64,000 nucleotides of DNA from Streptomyces sindenensis (GTDB lineage Bacteria > Actinomycetota > Actinomycetes > Streptomycetales > Streptomycetaceae): the NCBI RefSeq assembly GCF_014649035.1, contig NZ_BMSG01000005.1:1-64000 (forward strand), written 5' to 3'. Below the pieces are notes generated by a model, which was given only the letters and a program-made list of their open reading frames with translations, was not told the origin of the DNA and did no database searches. Made by a program: the position numbers and the translations under genes. Each line of letters starts with the position of its first letter. Positions within the stretch are counted from its first letter, which is position 1. This document shows, one piece after another, positions 18,145 through 26,295 of this stretch.

Positions 18145-19145
18145 CGCGTGCCCCGCTTGGTGTAGTCGGCCAGGGCGTCCGCGTCGTCCTTGGTGATGAC
18201 CTGCGGGCCGGTCAGAACGGGCTGGCCGCCGCCGAGCACGTTGCGGTTGTACCGGTAGAGCCAGAGCAGGTCGACGGCCTGGTACCCCTGGAGGTAGGGC
18301 TGCTGGTCGACGGCGAACCCGAGCTTGTCGGTCTGGAGGCCGGTGGCGACCTTGGCGTTGAGGTCGAAGGTGTCGATCTCGGCCTTGCTGCCCGCCGTCT
18401 GCTTGGCCTGGACGGCCGCGTCGGCGAAGGGCGCGCCGAGGGTGACGACCGCGTCGATGCTCTTGTCGGACTGGAGCTTGGCCTCGATGGACGCGGTGAC
18501 GTCGGGCATGTTGGTGCCGTCGACGTACAGGTTCTGCATCGTGCCGTCGAAGGTCTTCTTCGCGCCGGCGCAGCGCTGCTCGTGGCCCACGTTGCCCTGC
18601 TCGTGCAGGACGCAGAGCGCCTTCTTGCGGTCCCGGTTGTTCAGCTCGTCGCCGACGGCCTCCCCAGCGATGGTCTCGTCCTGGCCGATGTGGGTGAGCG
18701 CCCCGAACTCCTTCGACTCGGCGGAGCCGGAGTTCACGGTGACGACCGGGATGCCCGCCTTGACGGCCTTGGCCACCACGGCCTTCATCGCGTCCGGCTT
18801 GGCCAGCGAGACGATCAGCCCGTCGACCTTCTTGTCGATCGCGGTCTGGACGAGCTGGGCCTGCTGGTTGCCCTCGTCGTTGTGCGAGTAGAGGAAGTTG
18901 ATGTTGTCCTTGAGCGCCGCCTGTTCGGCGCCCTTCTGGACGATGTCCCAGAAGGTGTCGCCGTCTCCCGAGTGCGTCACCATGGCGAAGGTCCAGCGCG
19001 GGGTGTTCACCGCGGCCCGCCCCTCGGCGGCCTCGGCCGCGCGTTCTTCCGCCCGCTTGCCGCCGGTGCTGCTGCATCCCGCGGCCGCCAGCATCACTGC
19101 CAGCACGGCGCCCAGCGCGCGTACCCCTGTCCGAACCCTTGCCAC
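18141..19145 (-). CDS. Sugar ABC importer substrate-binding lipoprotein
   Basis: 334-aa periplasmic-binding-protein-like receptor of the ribose/xylose class, anchored outside the membrane. The N-terminus [22 protein letters not shown] is a lipoprotein signal (core LAAAGC) with the acylated Cys near residue 22. The mature part shows the family's dual Rossmann lobes ([59 protein letters not shown]). The GTG 19145 start is chosen for the AGAAGAAGGG upstream. Together with the ATPase, permease and ROK kinase it forms one sugar-uptake unit, and the GntR gene just upstream on the same strand is the likely regulator. Confidence 0.92.
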   Translation of the reverse strand: MARVRTGVRALGAVLAVMLAAAGCSSTGGKRAEERAAEAAEGRAAVNTPRWTFAMVTHSGDGDTFWDIVQKGAEQAALKDNINFLYSHNDEGNQQAQLVQTAIDKKVDGLIVSLAKPDAMKAVVAKAVKAGIPVVTVNSGSAESKEFGALTHIGQDETIAGEAVGDELNNRDRKKALCVLHEQGNVGHEQRCAGAKKTFDGTMQNLYVDGTNMPDVTASIEAKLQSDKSIDAVVTLGAPFADAAVQAKQTAGSKAEIDTFDLNAKVATGLQTDKLGFAVDQQPYLQGYQAVDLLWLYRYNRNVLGGGQPVLTGPQVITKDDADALADYTKRGTR

Positions 19146-19346
19146 GACACCGTGCCCTTCTTCTGCTGTGCGCTTCGCCTGACCGGGCCGGGGGTGTACG
19201 GTCCCGGGCCGACTGCCCAGTATCCCCGAGGCCCGCCCGAGGGCCCTGCGCGGGTGGCCGACGGTCACAGGAGCCTGGGCCACGGAGTCGCCGAGCGCAA
19301 CCCGTGTGCCCGTACGAATCAAGCCCGTCCGGCGTTGGAGGACGGA

Positions 19347-19434
19347 ACCGTCGCGGTGGTGTCGGCCGCGCCCGTGAGGCTCCTGTCCGCACCGTCGCGG
19401 TGGTGTCGGCCGCGCCGGTGAGGCTCCTGTCCGC
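19347..19434. repeat. Two tandem 44-bp direct repeats plus dispersed Streptomyces repeat
   Basis: Copies at 19347-19390 and 19391-19434 differ at one base; each begins ACCGTCGCGG and ends CTCCTGTCCGC. Just before them, at about 19320-19343, lies CAAGCCCGTCCGGCGTTGGA, a short sequence widely dispersed between genes in Streptomyces. The 317-base gap 19146-19462 holds nothing else I can assign beyond the binding-protein ribosome site. Confidence 0.75.
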
Positions 19435-19462
19435 CAGGCCCCCATGGCCGGATCCGGCGCGG

Positions 19463-20221
19463 CTACGGGCGGACCAGGAGCTGGAACTCGAACGCGTATC
19501 GCGCCGCGCGGTAGACGTGGGAGCCGAACTCCACCACCCGCCCCGTGTCGTCGTACGTCACCCGCTCCATCGTCAGCAGCGGCGCCCCCGCCTCCTCCTC
19601 CAGGGCCCGCCCCTCCCCCGCCGTCGCGGCGCGCGCGCCCACCGACTGGCGGGCGCTGTGCAGCGTGATCCCGGCAGCGCGCATCAGCCGGTAGAGGCCG
19701 GTGGCCTCCAGATCCTCGGTGCGCAGGGACACCAGCCCCGGCGGCAGGTGGTTGCGCAGGAGCGCCACCGGTTCGCCGTGCGCGCTGCGCAGCCGCTCCA
19801 CGAGATGGACCTCGCTGCCCTCGGCGACGCCGAGCGCGGCGGCGACCTCGGCCGTGGCCGGTTCCGTCATGGTGCGCAGGACCGTGGTGGCGGGGCGCTG
19901 GCCCGCCGCCTCCAGGTCGTCGTAGAGCGAGCTGAGCTCCAGCGGGCGGCGGACCTGGCTGTGGACGACCTGGGTGCCGACCCCCCTCCGGCGCACCATC
20001 AGACCCTTGTCGACGAGCGTCTGGATGGCCTGGCGGACGGTCGGCCGGGACAGGCCGAGCCGCGCGGCGAGGTCGATCTCGTTCCCGAGCAGGGCACCGG
20101 GGGCCAGCCGGCCCTGCTCCACGGCTGCCTCCAGCTGCTGCGCCAGCTGGAAGTAGAGCGGCACCGGGCTGGTGCGGTCCACGCTCAGCGGCAGCGGCCG
20201 GTCGGTTCCATGTGCGGTCAC
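19463..20221 (-). CDS. GntR-family (HutC/UTRA) regulator of the sugar system
   Basis: 252-aa repressor. The winged helix-turn-helix is at about 17-85 (PLYFQLAQQLEAAVEQGRL, ARLGLSRPTVRQAIQTLVDK, RRRGVGTQV), followed by a UTRA effector domain (LYDDLEAAGQRP, LVERLRSAHGEPVALLRNHL, TMERVTYDDTGRVVEFGSHVYRAARY in part) that would bind a sugar phosphate. The GTG at 20221 is preferred because two palindromes with operator character then lie immediately upstream. There is no ribosome site, so a leaderless transcript is possible (TACGCT seven to twelve bases upstream). It is divergent from the dehydrogenase at 20320 and upstream of the importer on its own strand. Confidence 0.88.
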   Translation of the reverse strand: MTAHGTDRPLPLSVDRTSPVPLYFQLAQQLEAAVEQGRLAPGALLGNEIDLAARLGLSRPTVRQAIQTLVDKGLMVRRRGVGTQVVHSQVRRPLELSSLYDDLEAAGQRPATTVLRTMTEPATAEVAAALGVAEGSEVHLVERLRSAHGEPVALLRNHLPPGLVSLRTEDLEATGLYRLMRAAGITLHSARQSVGARAATAGEGRALEEEAGAPLLTMERVTYDDTGRVVEFGSHVYRAARYAFEFQLLVRP

Positions 20222-20240
20222 GGGGCGAGCGTAGTTCGCT

Positions 20241-20283
20241 TGTCCGGACATGGCCATGGCGTCGCGTTTGTCAGGACAAACGC
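20241..20283. promoter_or_regulatory. Two GntR-type operator palindromes and divergent promoter
   Basis: Box 1, TGTCCGGACA at 20241-20250, is a perfect palindrome. Box 2 at 20264-20283 has perfect nine-base arms, GCGTTTGTC and GACAAACGC, around AG. Both contain the half-site TTGTC/GACAA. Box 2 directly abuts a TTGACA -35 hexamer (20284-20289) for the gene starting at 20320, so a bound repressor would block RNA polymerase. The sites lie in the short divergent gap between the GntR gene and its presumed target. Confidence 0.7.
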
Positions 20284-20319
20284 TTGACATGACGACCGGG
20301 CGAAGCCACCTTGGGGCCC

Positions 20320-21339
20320 ATGCGCATCGGACTGATCGGAACGGGACGGATCGGGACATTCCATGCGGAGGTGCTGAGCCGTCACCCCGCCGTGGACGCC
20401 CTGCTGCTGGCGGACGCGGACCCCGGGCGGGCGGCCGCCGCGGCCGGGCGGACGGGGGCCGCGGCCGTCTCCGTGGACGATCTGTTCACGGGGGCGGGCG
20501 AGGCCCGGGGCGTGCCCGACGCCGTGGTGATCTGTTCGGCGACCGCCGCGCACGCCGGGCTCATCGCCCGCGCCGCCCGCGCCGGGCTGCCCGCCTTCTG
20601 CGAGAAGCCGATCGCCCTGGACCTGCCCGGCACGCTCGCCGCGCTGGCCGAGGTCGAGGCGGCGGGGAGCCTGCTCCAGCTCGGCTTCATGCGGCGCTTC
20701 GACGCCGGGTACGGCGAGGCCAGGGCCGCGGTGCGGGAGGGGAGGCTCGGCCGGCTGCACACCGTGCGGGCGGTCACCTCCGATCCCGTGCCGCCGCCCG
20801 CCGCCTACCTCCCGCTCTCCGGCGGGCTGTACCGCGACTGCCTGGTCCACGACTTCGACATCCTGCGCTGGGTGACGGGCCGCGAAGTGAGCGAGGTGTA
20901 CGCCACCGGCTCCGACACCGGGCCCACGATGTTCCGGGAGGCCGGGGACGTGGACACGGCCGCGGTCCTGCTCAACCTCGACGACGGGACGCTCGCCACC
21001 GCCACCGCGACCCGGTGCAACGGCGCCGGGTACGACGTACGGATGGAGCTGGCCGGCGAGCTGGACCAGATCGCCGTCGGCCTGGACGACCGTACGCCGT
21101 TGACCTCGGCCGAGCCCGGCGGCCCCGGCGCCCCGGCGAAGCCCTGGCCGGGCTTCCTGGAACGGTTCGCCCCGGCGTACGAGGCGGAGCTGGACGCGTT
21201 CCTGCGCGTGGTTCGCGGCGAGCTGGCCAACCCGTGCGACGGGCGGGAAGCCCTGCACGCCCTGCGGATCGCCGAGGCGTGCGAGGTCTCCCGCCGCGAA
21301 CGCCGGCCGGTGGCGTTGGCGGAGATCCCCGGCGGCTGA
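20320..21339 (+). CDS. Gfo/Idh/MocA-family NAD(P)-dependent sugar/inositol dehydrogenase
   Basis: 339-aa cytoplasmic oxidoreductase. The N-terminal Rossmann motif is GLIGTGRIG (about 4-12); the family EKP motif is in FCEKPIAL (about 95-102), where the Lys is catalytic; HDFDILRW (about 187-194) carries the conserved Asp-His active-site pattern of myo-inositol/scyllo-inositol dehydrogenase relatives. The C-terminal domain follows. ATG 20320 has no ribosome site and lies about 30 bases after the TTGACA hexamer, so translation may be leaderless. It is probably controlled by the divergent GntR and oxidises the imported sugar or its derivative. Confidence 0.87.
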   Translation: MRIGLIGTGRIGTFHAEVLSRHPAVDALLLADADPGRAAAAAGRTGAAAVSVDDLFTGAGEARGVPDAVVICSATAAHAGLIARAARAGLPAFCEKPIALDLPGTLAALAEVEAAGSLLQLGFMRRFDAGYGEARAAVREGRLGRLHTVRAVTSDPVPPPAAYLPLSGGLYRDCLVHDFDILRWVTGREVSEVYATGSDTGPTMFREAGDVDTAAVLLNLDDGTLATATATRCNGAGYDVRMELAGELDQIAVGLDDRTPLTSAEPGGPGAPAKPWPGFLERFAPAYEAELDAFLRVVRGELANPCDGREALHALRIAEACEVSRRERRPVALAEIPGG

Positions 21340-21357
21340 ACGCAGCCCGGCCCGCCG

Positions 21358-22557
21358 CTACCAGGCGACCGGAAGGCTCAGCGGCCCCCGCATCAGCATC
21401 CCGGTGCGCCAGGTCAGCGTCGCGGGGTCGGCGGTCAGCCGCAGGTCGGGGCAGCGCTCCAGCAGCGACCGGATGGCGGTCCGGGCCTCGATGCGGGCCA
21501 GCGGGGCGCCCAGGCAGTAGTGGATGCCGTGCCCGAAGGCGATGTGGCCCCGGGCGTCCCGGGTGATGTCGAAGCGGTCCCCGCCGGGGTAGCGCCCGGG
21601 GTCCCGGTTGGCGTCCGACATCGCGACCAGGACCAGTTCGCCGCCGCCGGGGATCACCGTGCCGCCCACCTCGATCGGCTCGGTGGTGAAGCGGTACGTG
21701 GGGGTCTCCACGGGACCTTCGAACCGCAGGATCTCCTCGACGGCGTTGTCGATCAGGGAGAAGTCCGCGCGCAGGGCTGCCAGTTGATCCGGGTGTGCGA
21801 GGAGGTTGTGCACGCCGTTGGTGATGAGGTTGACGGTGGTCTCGTGTCCGGCGACCAGCAACAGCCAGGCCATGCCGATCAGTTCCTCGCCCGACAGCCG
21901 GTCGCCGTCCTCGTCGGCGGTGTGGATCAGCGCGCTCAGCAGGTCCTCGCCGGGCTTCTCGCGCTTGTCGGCCAGCAGACCGGCGATGTACGCGGTCATG
22001 GCCTGGGTGGAGGAGGCGCGCACGGACGGGTCGATGGAGGAGACCGCCTGGCCCGACCAGGTGCGGAAGTCCTCGCGGTCCAGGAACGGCACGCCGAGCA
22101 GCTCGCAGATCACCGACATCGGCAGCGGGAAGGACAGCGCCTCGACGAGGTCGGCCGAGCGTTTTGGAGCCGCGAGCATGGCGTCCAGCAGCTCGTCGGT
22201 CATCTGCTGTATCCGTGGTGCCAGTTGCTCCATGCGGCGCGGGGTGAACTCACGGGCGACCAGCTTGCGCAGCCGGGTGTGGTCGGGGGCGTCGGAGCCG
22301 AGCATCGAGGAGCCCGCCGACACCTTGCTGACCCCGAGCGTGGGTGAGGCGCGGCTCCAGTGTTTGGAGAGCCGCTGGTCGGCGAGGAGGGCGCGGCCCG
22401 CCTCGTATCCGACGACGAGCCAGGCGTCCGCGCCTTCGGGGATCCGGACCCGGTGGACCGGGCCCTTCGCGCGCAGCGCGGCGTAGGCCGGGTAGGGATC
22501 GCGAGTGAACTGATCGCCGAGGGCGGCGAGATCGACCAGGGGTTCGGTGGTCAACAC
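21358..22557 (-). CDS. Cytochrome P450 (CYP107-like)
   Basis: 399-aa soluble bacterial P450. The heme-ligand loop is FGHGIHYCLGAPLAR with the Cys at about 348; the I-helix oxygen motif is AGHETT (about 236-241); ExxR is EEILR (about 276-280); substrate/heme-side PTYRFTTEPIEVGG follows. This pattern fits the CYP107 group of macrolide and other secondary-metabolite hydroxylases and orphan Streptomyces enzymes. GTG 22557 or the adjacent TTG follows GAGAAGGGA; an upstream GTG at 22584 would add nine residues without a site. There is no ferredoxin or biosynthetic cluster next to it, so the substrate is unknown. It is convergent with the dehydrogenase at 20320-21339. Confidence 0.92.
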   Translation of the reverse strand: MLTTEPLVDLAALGDQFTRDPYPAYAALRAKGPVHRVRIPEGADAWLVVGYEAGRALLADQRLSKHWSRASPTLGVSKVSAGSSMLGSDAPDHTRLRKLVAREFTPRRMEQLAPRIQQMTDELLDAMLAAPKRSADLVEALSFPLPMSVICELLGVPFLDREDFRTWSGQAVSSIDPSVRASSTQAMTAYIAGLLADKREKPGEDLLSALIHTADEDGDRLSGEELIGMAWLLLVAGHETTVNLITNGVHNLLAHPDQLAALRADFSLIDNAVEEILRFEGPVETPTYRFTTEPIEVGGTVIPGGGELVLVAMSDANRDPGRYPGGDRFDITRDARGHIAFGHGIHYCLGAPLARIEARTAIRSLLERCPDLRLTADPATLTWRTGMLMRGPLSLPVAW

Positions 22558-22635
22558 GGTTCCCTTCTCGATGGGGTGCGGCACCTCACGGTGGCGCCGC
22601 GCCTCGATGGGCGCGGCGGACGGAGGCCGTCGCGT

Positions 22636-23373
22636 TCAGCCTAGGCGGCTCCCGCCCTCGTCGTCCGTGTCGAGGAGCCCCGCGTCGTGGACCAACAGCG
22701 CGATCTGTACCCGGTTGTTGAGTTCGAGTTTGGCGAGAATCCGTGAGACGTGGGTCTTGACGGTGGCGACGCTGAGGTAGAGGGAGGCCGCGATCTCCGC
22801 GTTGGAGCCGCCGCGGCCGACGGCGACGGCGACTTCCCGCTCCCGTTCGGCGAGTCGGCCCAGACGGCTGCGTGCGCGCTCGGTGCGGTCGGCCCGGTCG
22901 CCGTGCCCGCCGCCGGCGGCACGGGCCATCAACTGGCGGGTGACGGCGGGCGAGAGGACCGGGTCCCCGGCTGCGACCCGGCGGACCGAGTCGACGATCC
23001 GGGCCGGCGGGGTGTCTTTCAGGACGAATCCCGCCGCCCCGGCCCGGATGGCCCGGAGCACCTGTTCGTCGGCGTGGAAGGTGGTGAGGACGACGACTTC
23101 GGGGGCGTCGGGCCGACGGCGCAGCCGCTCGGTCGCGGTGAGTCCGTCCATGACCGGCATCCGGATGTCCATCAGGACGACATCGGGACGCAGCCGCTCG
23201 ACCAGCTCTTCGGCCTCGGCGCCGTCCGCGCCCTCCCCGACGATGTCGATGCCCTGGTCGCCGCCGAGCATCAGGGTCAGTCCCGCCCGGACCAGCGGGT
23301 CGTCGTCGACGATGAGCAGCCGGACGGGCGCGGAGGGGGCCGGGGTTGGTGTCGGGGACGCCGGGGTGTTCAT
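22636..23373 (-). CDS. NarL/LuxR-family response regulator
   Basis: 245-aa DNA-binding regulator. The receiver domain (about 17-135) has the acidic pair VDDDP (22-26), phosphoacceptor Asp69 in VVLMDIRMP, Thr in VVLTTFHAD and Lys in FVLKDTPP. The LuxR-type helix-turn-helix (about 170-235) reads LAEREREVAVAVGRG, then NAEIAASLYLSVATVKTHVSRI. Start ATG 23373 is used; a GTG three codons upstream is also possible. It is on the same strand as the histidine kinase at 23588, separated by a 214-base gap full of 48-bp repeats, and is almost certainly its partner. Confidence 0.92.
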   Translation of the reverse strand: MNTPASPTPTPAPSAPVRLLIVDDDPLVRAGLTLMLGGDQGIDIVGEGADGAEAEELVERLRPDVVLMDIRMPVMDGLTATERLRRRPDAPEVVVLTTFHADEQVLRAIRAGAAGFVLKDTPPARIVDSVRRVAAGDPVLSPAVTRQLMARAAGGGHGDRADRTERARSRLGRLAEREREVAVAVGRGGSNAEIAASLYLSVATVKTHVSRILAKLELNNRVQIALLVHDAGLLDTDDEGGSRLG

Positions 23374-23406
23374 GACGGCCACCGTAGCCAGCCGGTGCGC
23401 GGGGCC

Positions 23407-23586
23407 GGTACGGCGGGCGTCGCTCGTTCCCGTGCGGACCGGCTGCCTCGCTCCCGTACGGCGGGCGTCGCTCGATTCCGTACGGACCGGCTGCCCCGCT
23501 CCCGCACGGCGGGCGCCGCCCGATTCCGTACGGACCGGCTCCCTCGCTCCCGTACGGCGGGCCTCGCCCGATTCCGTACGGCGGCG
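23407..23586. repeat. 48-bp tandem repeat, about 3.75 copies
   Basis: Units start at 23407, 23455, 23503 and 23551 (the last is partial), each beginning near CGTACGGCGGGC and containing ATTCCGTACGGACCGGCT. Substitutions are few. The array fills the space between the histidine-kinase stop (23588) and the response-regulator start. Because 48 is a multiple of three, all frames stay open across it. There are no spacers, so it is not a CRISPR. Role unknown: possibly mRNA structure or recent slippage. Confidence 0.9.
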
Positions 23587-23587
23587 C

Positions 23588-24808
23588 TCACGAGGCGGGC
23601 CACGGGAGTCGGGCCCGGACCGCGAAGCCGCCGTCCTCCGTCGGGCCGTGTTCCAGCTCTCCCCCGGCGAGGGTGGCCCGTTCGGTGAGGCCGATGAGCC
23701 CCTGGCCGGAGCCGGGGACCCGTTCGAAGGGTTCCGTGGGGGCCGGGTTCACCACCTCGACGGTGAGGCCCTCGCCCGGGCCGCCGGTCACGGTGAGGCA
23801 GACCTCGGTGCCGGGCGCGTGCTTACGGGCGTTGGTCAGGGCCTCCTGCGCGATGCGGTAGACGGTGCGACCGGTGGCGGCGGGGGCGTCCCGGGGTTCG
23901 GCGACCCGGTTGTCGACGGCGACCTTCATGCCCGCGAGCCGGGACTCGGCGACGAGGGCGTCCAGGGTCGCGAGGGTGGGCTGCGGCCGGTGGGCCTCGT
24001 CCGTGTCGCCGGGCCCGCGCAGGACGCCGATGATCTCGCGGAGGTCCTGAAGGGCCTCGTGGGCGCTGTCCCGGATGACACCGGCGGCCCGGCCGATCTC
24101 GGCGGCGGGGGCGTCGGGCCGGAACTCCAGGGCCCCGGCGTGCACGCTCAGGAGGGTCAGCCGGTGGGCCAGGACGTCGTGCATCTCGCGGGCGATGGCC
24201 TCCCGGGCGAGGCGCTGGGCCTGTTCGGCCCGCAGTTCCGCCTCGGCCTCGGCGCGGCGGGCCCGTTCGCGGAGGGTGACGACGAGCTGGCGGCGGGAGC
24301 GTACGGCCATGCCCCAGCTGATCACCAGGAGGATCAGCAGGGCGCCGAAGAGCACCGAGGCGAGGAAGGACGTCGCCGGGTCGGGGCGCAGGAACGGCTG
24401 CACGGGTACCAGGGCCAGCGCGAGCGCCCCGACGATCGCGACCGGCTTGAACGGGCGGTGCACGGCCAGGCTGAAGAGGGCGACCAGCAGGGCCCCGGCG
24501 GCCACGGGCTCGACGACGGACACGACGGTGAGGGCGACGGCGAGCCCGACGGGCCAGCGCCGCCGGAGCCAGACGGCGCAGCAGGCCACCGCGCCGACCA
24601 CGGAGTCGACGAAGACGACGATGTCGGCGGTCGTGTCGTCGGCCTCGATCGTGCCGAGGGCCAGCATGCCGATGCCCGCGGCGATGAGGAAGGCCGTGAG
24701 GTCGACGGCCCAGTCCCGTACGGTCCGCCGCGTCCGGATCCGGTCGTCCGGCAGGCCGGGGTCGGCCATCGCCGACGGGAGCAGCCAGCGGTACTCGGTG
24801 CGCGTCAT
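23588..24808 (-). CDS. DesK/NarX-type sensor histidine kinase
   Basis: 406-aa membrane kinase. Four to five N-terminal TM spans lie between about residues 32 and 170, a coiled-coil linker (RERARRAEAEAELRAEQAQR) follows, and the HisKA_3 dimerisation helix carries the phospho-His at 210 in REMHDVLAHRLTLLSVHAG. The HATPase domain shows EALTNARKHAP (N-box), GQGLIGLTERATLAGG (G-box) and a short end. This is the usual actinomycete partner of NarL-type regulators, here the gene at 22636. Start ATG 24808. The input signal is unknown. Confidence 0.92.
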   Translation of the reverse strand: MTRTEYRWLLPSAMADPGLPDDRIRTRRTVRDWAVDLTAFLIAAGIGMLALGTIEADDTTADIVVFVDSVVGAVACCAVWLRRRWPVGLAVALTVVSVVEPVAAGALLVALFSLAVHRPFKPVAIVGALALALVPVQPFLRPDPATSFLASVLFGALLILLVISWGMAVRSRRQLVVTLRERARRAEAEAELRAEQAQRLAREAIAREMHDVLAHRLTLLSVHAGALEFRPDAPAAEIGRAAGVIRDSAHEALQDLREIIGVLRGPGDTDEAHRPQPTLATLDALVAESRLAGMKVAVDNRVAEPRDAPAATGRTVYRIAQEALTNARKHAPGTEVCLTVTGGPGEGLTVEVVNPAPTEPFERVPGSGQGLIGLTERATLAGGELEHGPTEDGGFAVRARLPWPAS

Positions 24809-24954
24809 GTCGACAAAGTTACGCAGCAGGGCGGCGGAGAAGCGCTCCGAGCGGCGCGGAAGCTACCAAAGTCGCACCCTGCGCTACTTTCGGCGCGGCG
24901 GGACGGGACCGGTGGCCGACGCGCCGGGCGCGGGGCGCGCGGAAAGCTCGGGCC

Positions 24955-25158
24955 ATGAAGAAAATCGTCGAGACGGTCGGGTTCCTCGTCTTCATCCAGG
25001 GCGTGGGCGGGCTGCTGTACGAGTGGACCGGCTGGTTCCGTTTCTGGACGCTGGTGCGTCACATCGACTTCCTCAGCGACCGCATGCTGTTCGTCAACAT
25101 CGTGCTGGTGGTGGCGGGGGCGGCCGTGATGATCGCGGCGGATTCGATCAAGACGTGA
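24955..25158 (+). CDS. Small 67-aa membrane protein
   Basis: Short hydrophobic protein with two spans: VGFLVFIQGVGGLLYEWTG (about 8-26) and MLFVNIVLVVAGAAVMIAA (about 44-62), separated by a FWTLVRHIDFLSDR loop. GGAAAG lies nine bases before the ATG and codon use is coding-like, so I regard it as a real gene. It is divergent from the histidine kinase at 24808 and ends 20 bases before the convergent EamA exporter stop. I do not recognise a family. Proximity suggests, but does not show, a link with the two-component pair. Confidence 0.7.
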   Translation: MKKIVETVGFLVFIQGVGGLLYEWTGWFRFWTLVRHIDFLSDRMLFVNIVLVVAGAAVMIAADSIKT

Positions 25159-25177
25159 CGAGGGGGTGTCCGGCGGA

Positions 25178-26110
25178 TCAGGGCCGGACACCCCCCGCGG
25201 CGGCCCGCCGCCCCCACGCGGTGCCCGCCAGCACGAGGACCGCCCCGGCCGCCCCGAGCAGCCCGAGCTCCTCCCCGCCGAGGCTGATGCCGACCGCGGC
25301 GGCCCACAGCGGTTCCGTACCGAGCAGCAGGCTGACCCGGGACGGCGAGGTGCGGCGTACGGACCACATCTGTACGAAGAACGCGAACAGCGTGCAGAAC
25401 ACGGAGAGGAAGACCAGGCCCGCCCACTCCCGCGCGCCGAAGCCCGCGGCTGTGCTCCACGGCGAGGCACCGGTTCCGGGGACGGCGGCGAGGGCCGCGA
25501 AGACGGCGACCGCGCCGCCGAGTTGGACGGTGGTCAGGGAGAGCGAGTCGGCGTCCCGTACCGCCTTGATCCGGGCCATGGCCAGGACGTGGACGGTACG
25601 GGCGAGGGCGGCGAGGAGCATCAGGAGATCGCCGGCCGAGGGGCTGGTGAATCCGCCGCCCTGGGTCAGCAGGACGACCCCGGCGACGGAGAGTCCGGCC
25701 GCGGCGACGAACCCGGCCGACGGGCGGACGCGGGTCACGGCGGCCTCGGCCAGCGGGGTGAAGATCATGGTGAGGCTGATGATCAGCCCGGCGTTGGTGG
25801 CCGAGGTGTGCACCACCCCGTACGTCTCCAGCAGGAAGATCCCGCTCAGCACCAGGCCCAGCACTCCGGCGCCCCGCCCCTGCGCACCGGTCAGCGCCCG
25901 CAGTCTGCGCCATCCGACCGCCACGAGCACCGGCAGCACGATCGCGAAGCGCAGGACGAGCACGGCGACGACGGTGTGCGTGGTGGTGATGCCCTTGGCG
26001 GCGAGATAGCTCGCGCCCCAGACGACGGCGACCGCCAGCACGGGCAGATCGGTGACCCAGGCGCGGCGCGGGGAGACGCCTCCCACGGCGGGCACGGCGG
26101 CAGCGGACAC
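25178..26110 (-). CDS. EamA/DMT-superfamily exporter
   Basis: 310-aa membrane protein with the two-fold EamA repeat of drug/metabolite transporters, about ten TM helices. The first repeat opens with AVVWGASYLAAKGITT (about 27-42) and holds FLLETYGVVHTSATNAGLIISLTMIFTPL. The second ends with SRVSLLLGTEPLWAAAVGISLGGEELG, the typical last-helix-pair motif. GTG 26110 follows GGGAGAA. It is divergent from a TetR regulator with an inverted repeat in between, so regulated efflux of a small metabolite or drug is likely; the substrate is unknown. Confidence 0.9.
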   Translation of the reverse strand: MSAAAVPAVGGVSPRRAWVTDLPVLAVAVVWGASYLAAKGITTTHTVVAVLVLRFAIVLPVLVAVGWRRLRALTGAQGRGAGVLGLVLSGIFLLETYGVVHTSATNAGLIISLTMIFTPLAEAAVTRVRPSAGFVAAAGLSVAGVVLLTQGGGFTSPSAGDLLMLLAALARTVHVLAMARIKAVRDADSLSLTTVQLGGAVAVFAALAAVPGTGASPWSTAAGFGAREWAGLVFLSVFCTLFAFFVQMWSVRRTSPSRVSLLLGTEPLWAAAVGISLGGEELGLLGAAGAVLVLAGTAWGRRAAAGGVRP

Positions 26111-26190
26111 GTGGTTCTCCCGGGTTCTCCACGGAACGTGATGTGGAGACCTCACCGGCTCGCACGCGGAGTGATCACGCTACCCGCCGG

Positions 26191-26207
26191 GTTCCCGGAA
26201 AGGGAAC
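26191..26207. promoter_or_regulatory. Candidate TetR operator
   Basis: GTTCCC (26191-26196) and GGGAAC (26202-26207) form a perfect inverted repeat with a five-base centre. It is in the 185-base divergent gap between the EamA exporter gene and the TetR regulator gene, about 90 bases from each start. Confidence 0.5.
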
Positions 26208-26295
26208 ACCTGTCTCGGCGGTCGGATCGTTCCCGGGCACCACCCGCCGCTCCCTAGACTGACGCCCGGGTAACGCTGAGGCACGGAGTGGTCAC

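Noticed and set aside
23407..23586. Possible CRISPR array
   Set aside because: The units are directly adjacent and contain no variable spacers, and there are no cas genes.
23370..23603. 77-codon frame with a 16-residue repeat (RNRATPAVRERGSRSV type)
   Set aside because: It arises because the 48-bp DNA repeat is divisible by three; no ribosome site and no relation to neighbouring genes. Kept only as a DNA repeat.
21358..24808. P450 plus two-component genes as a biosynthetic gene cluster
   Set aside because: No core biosynthetic enzyme is present, and the genes are separate transcription units of common types.
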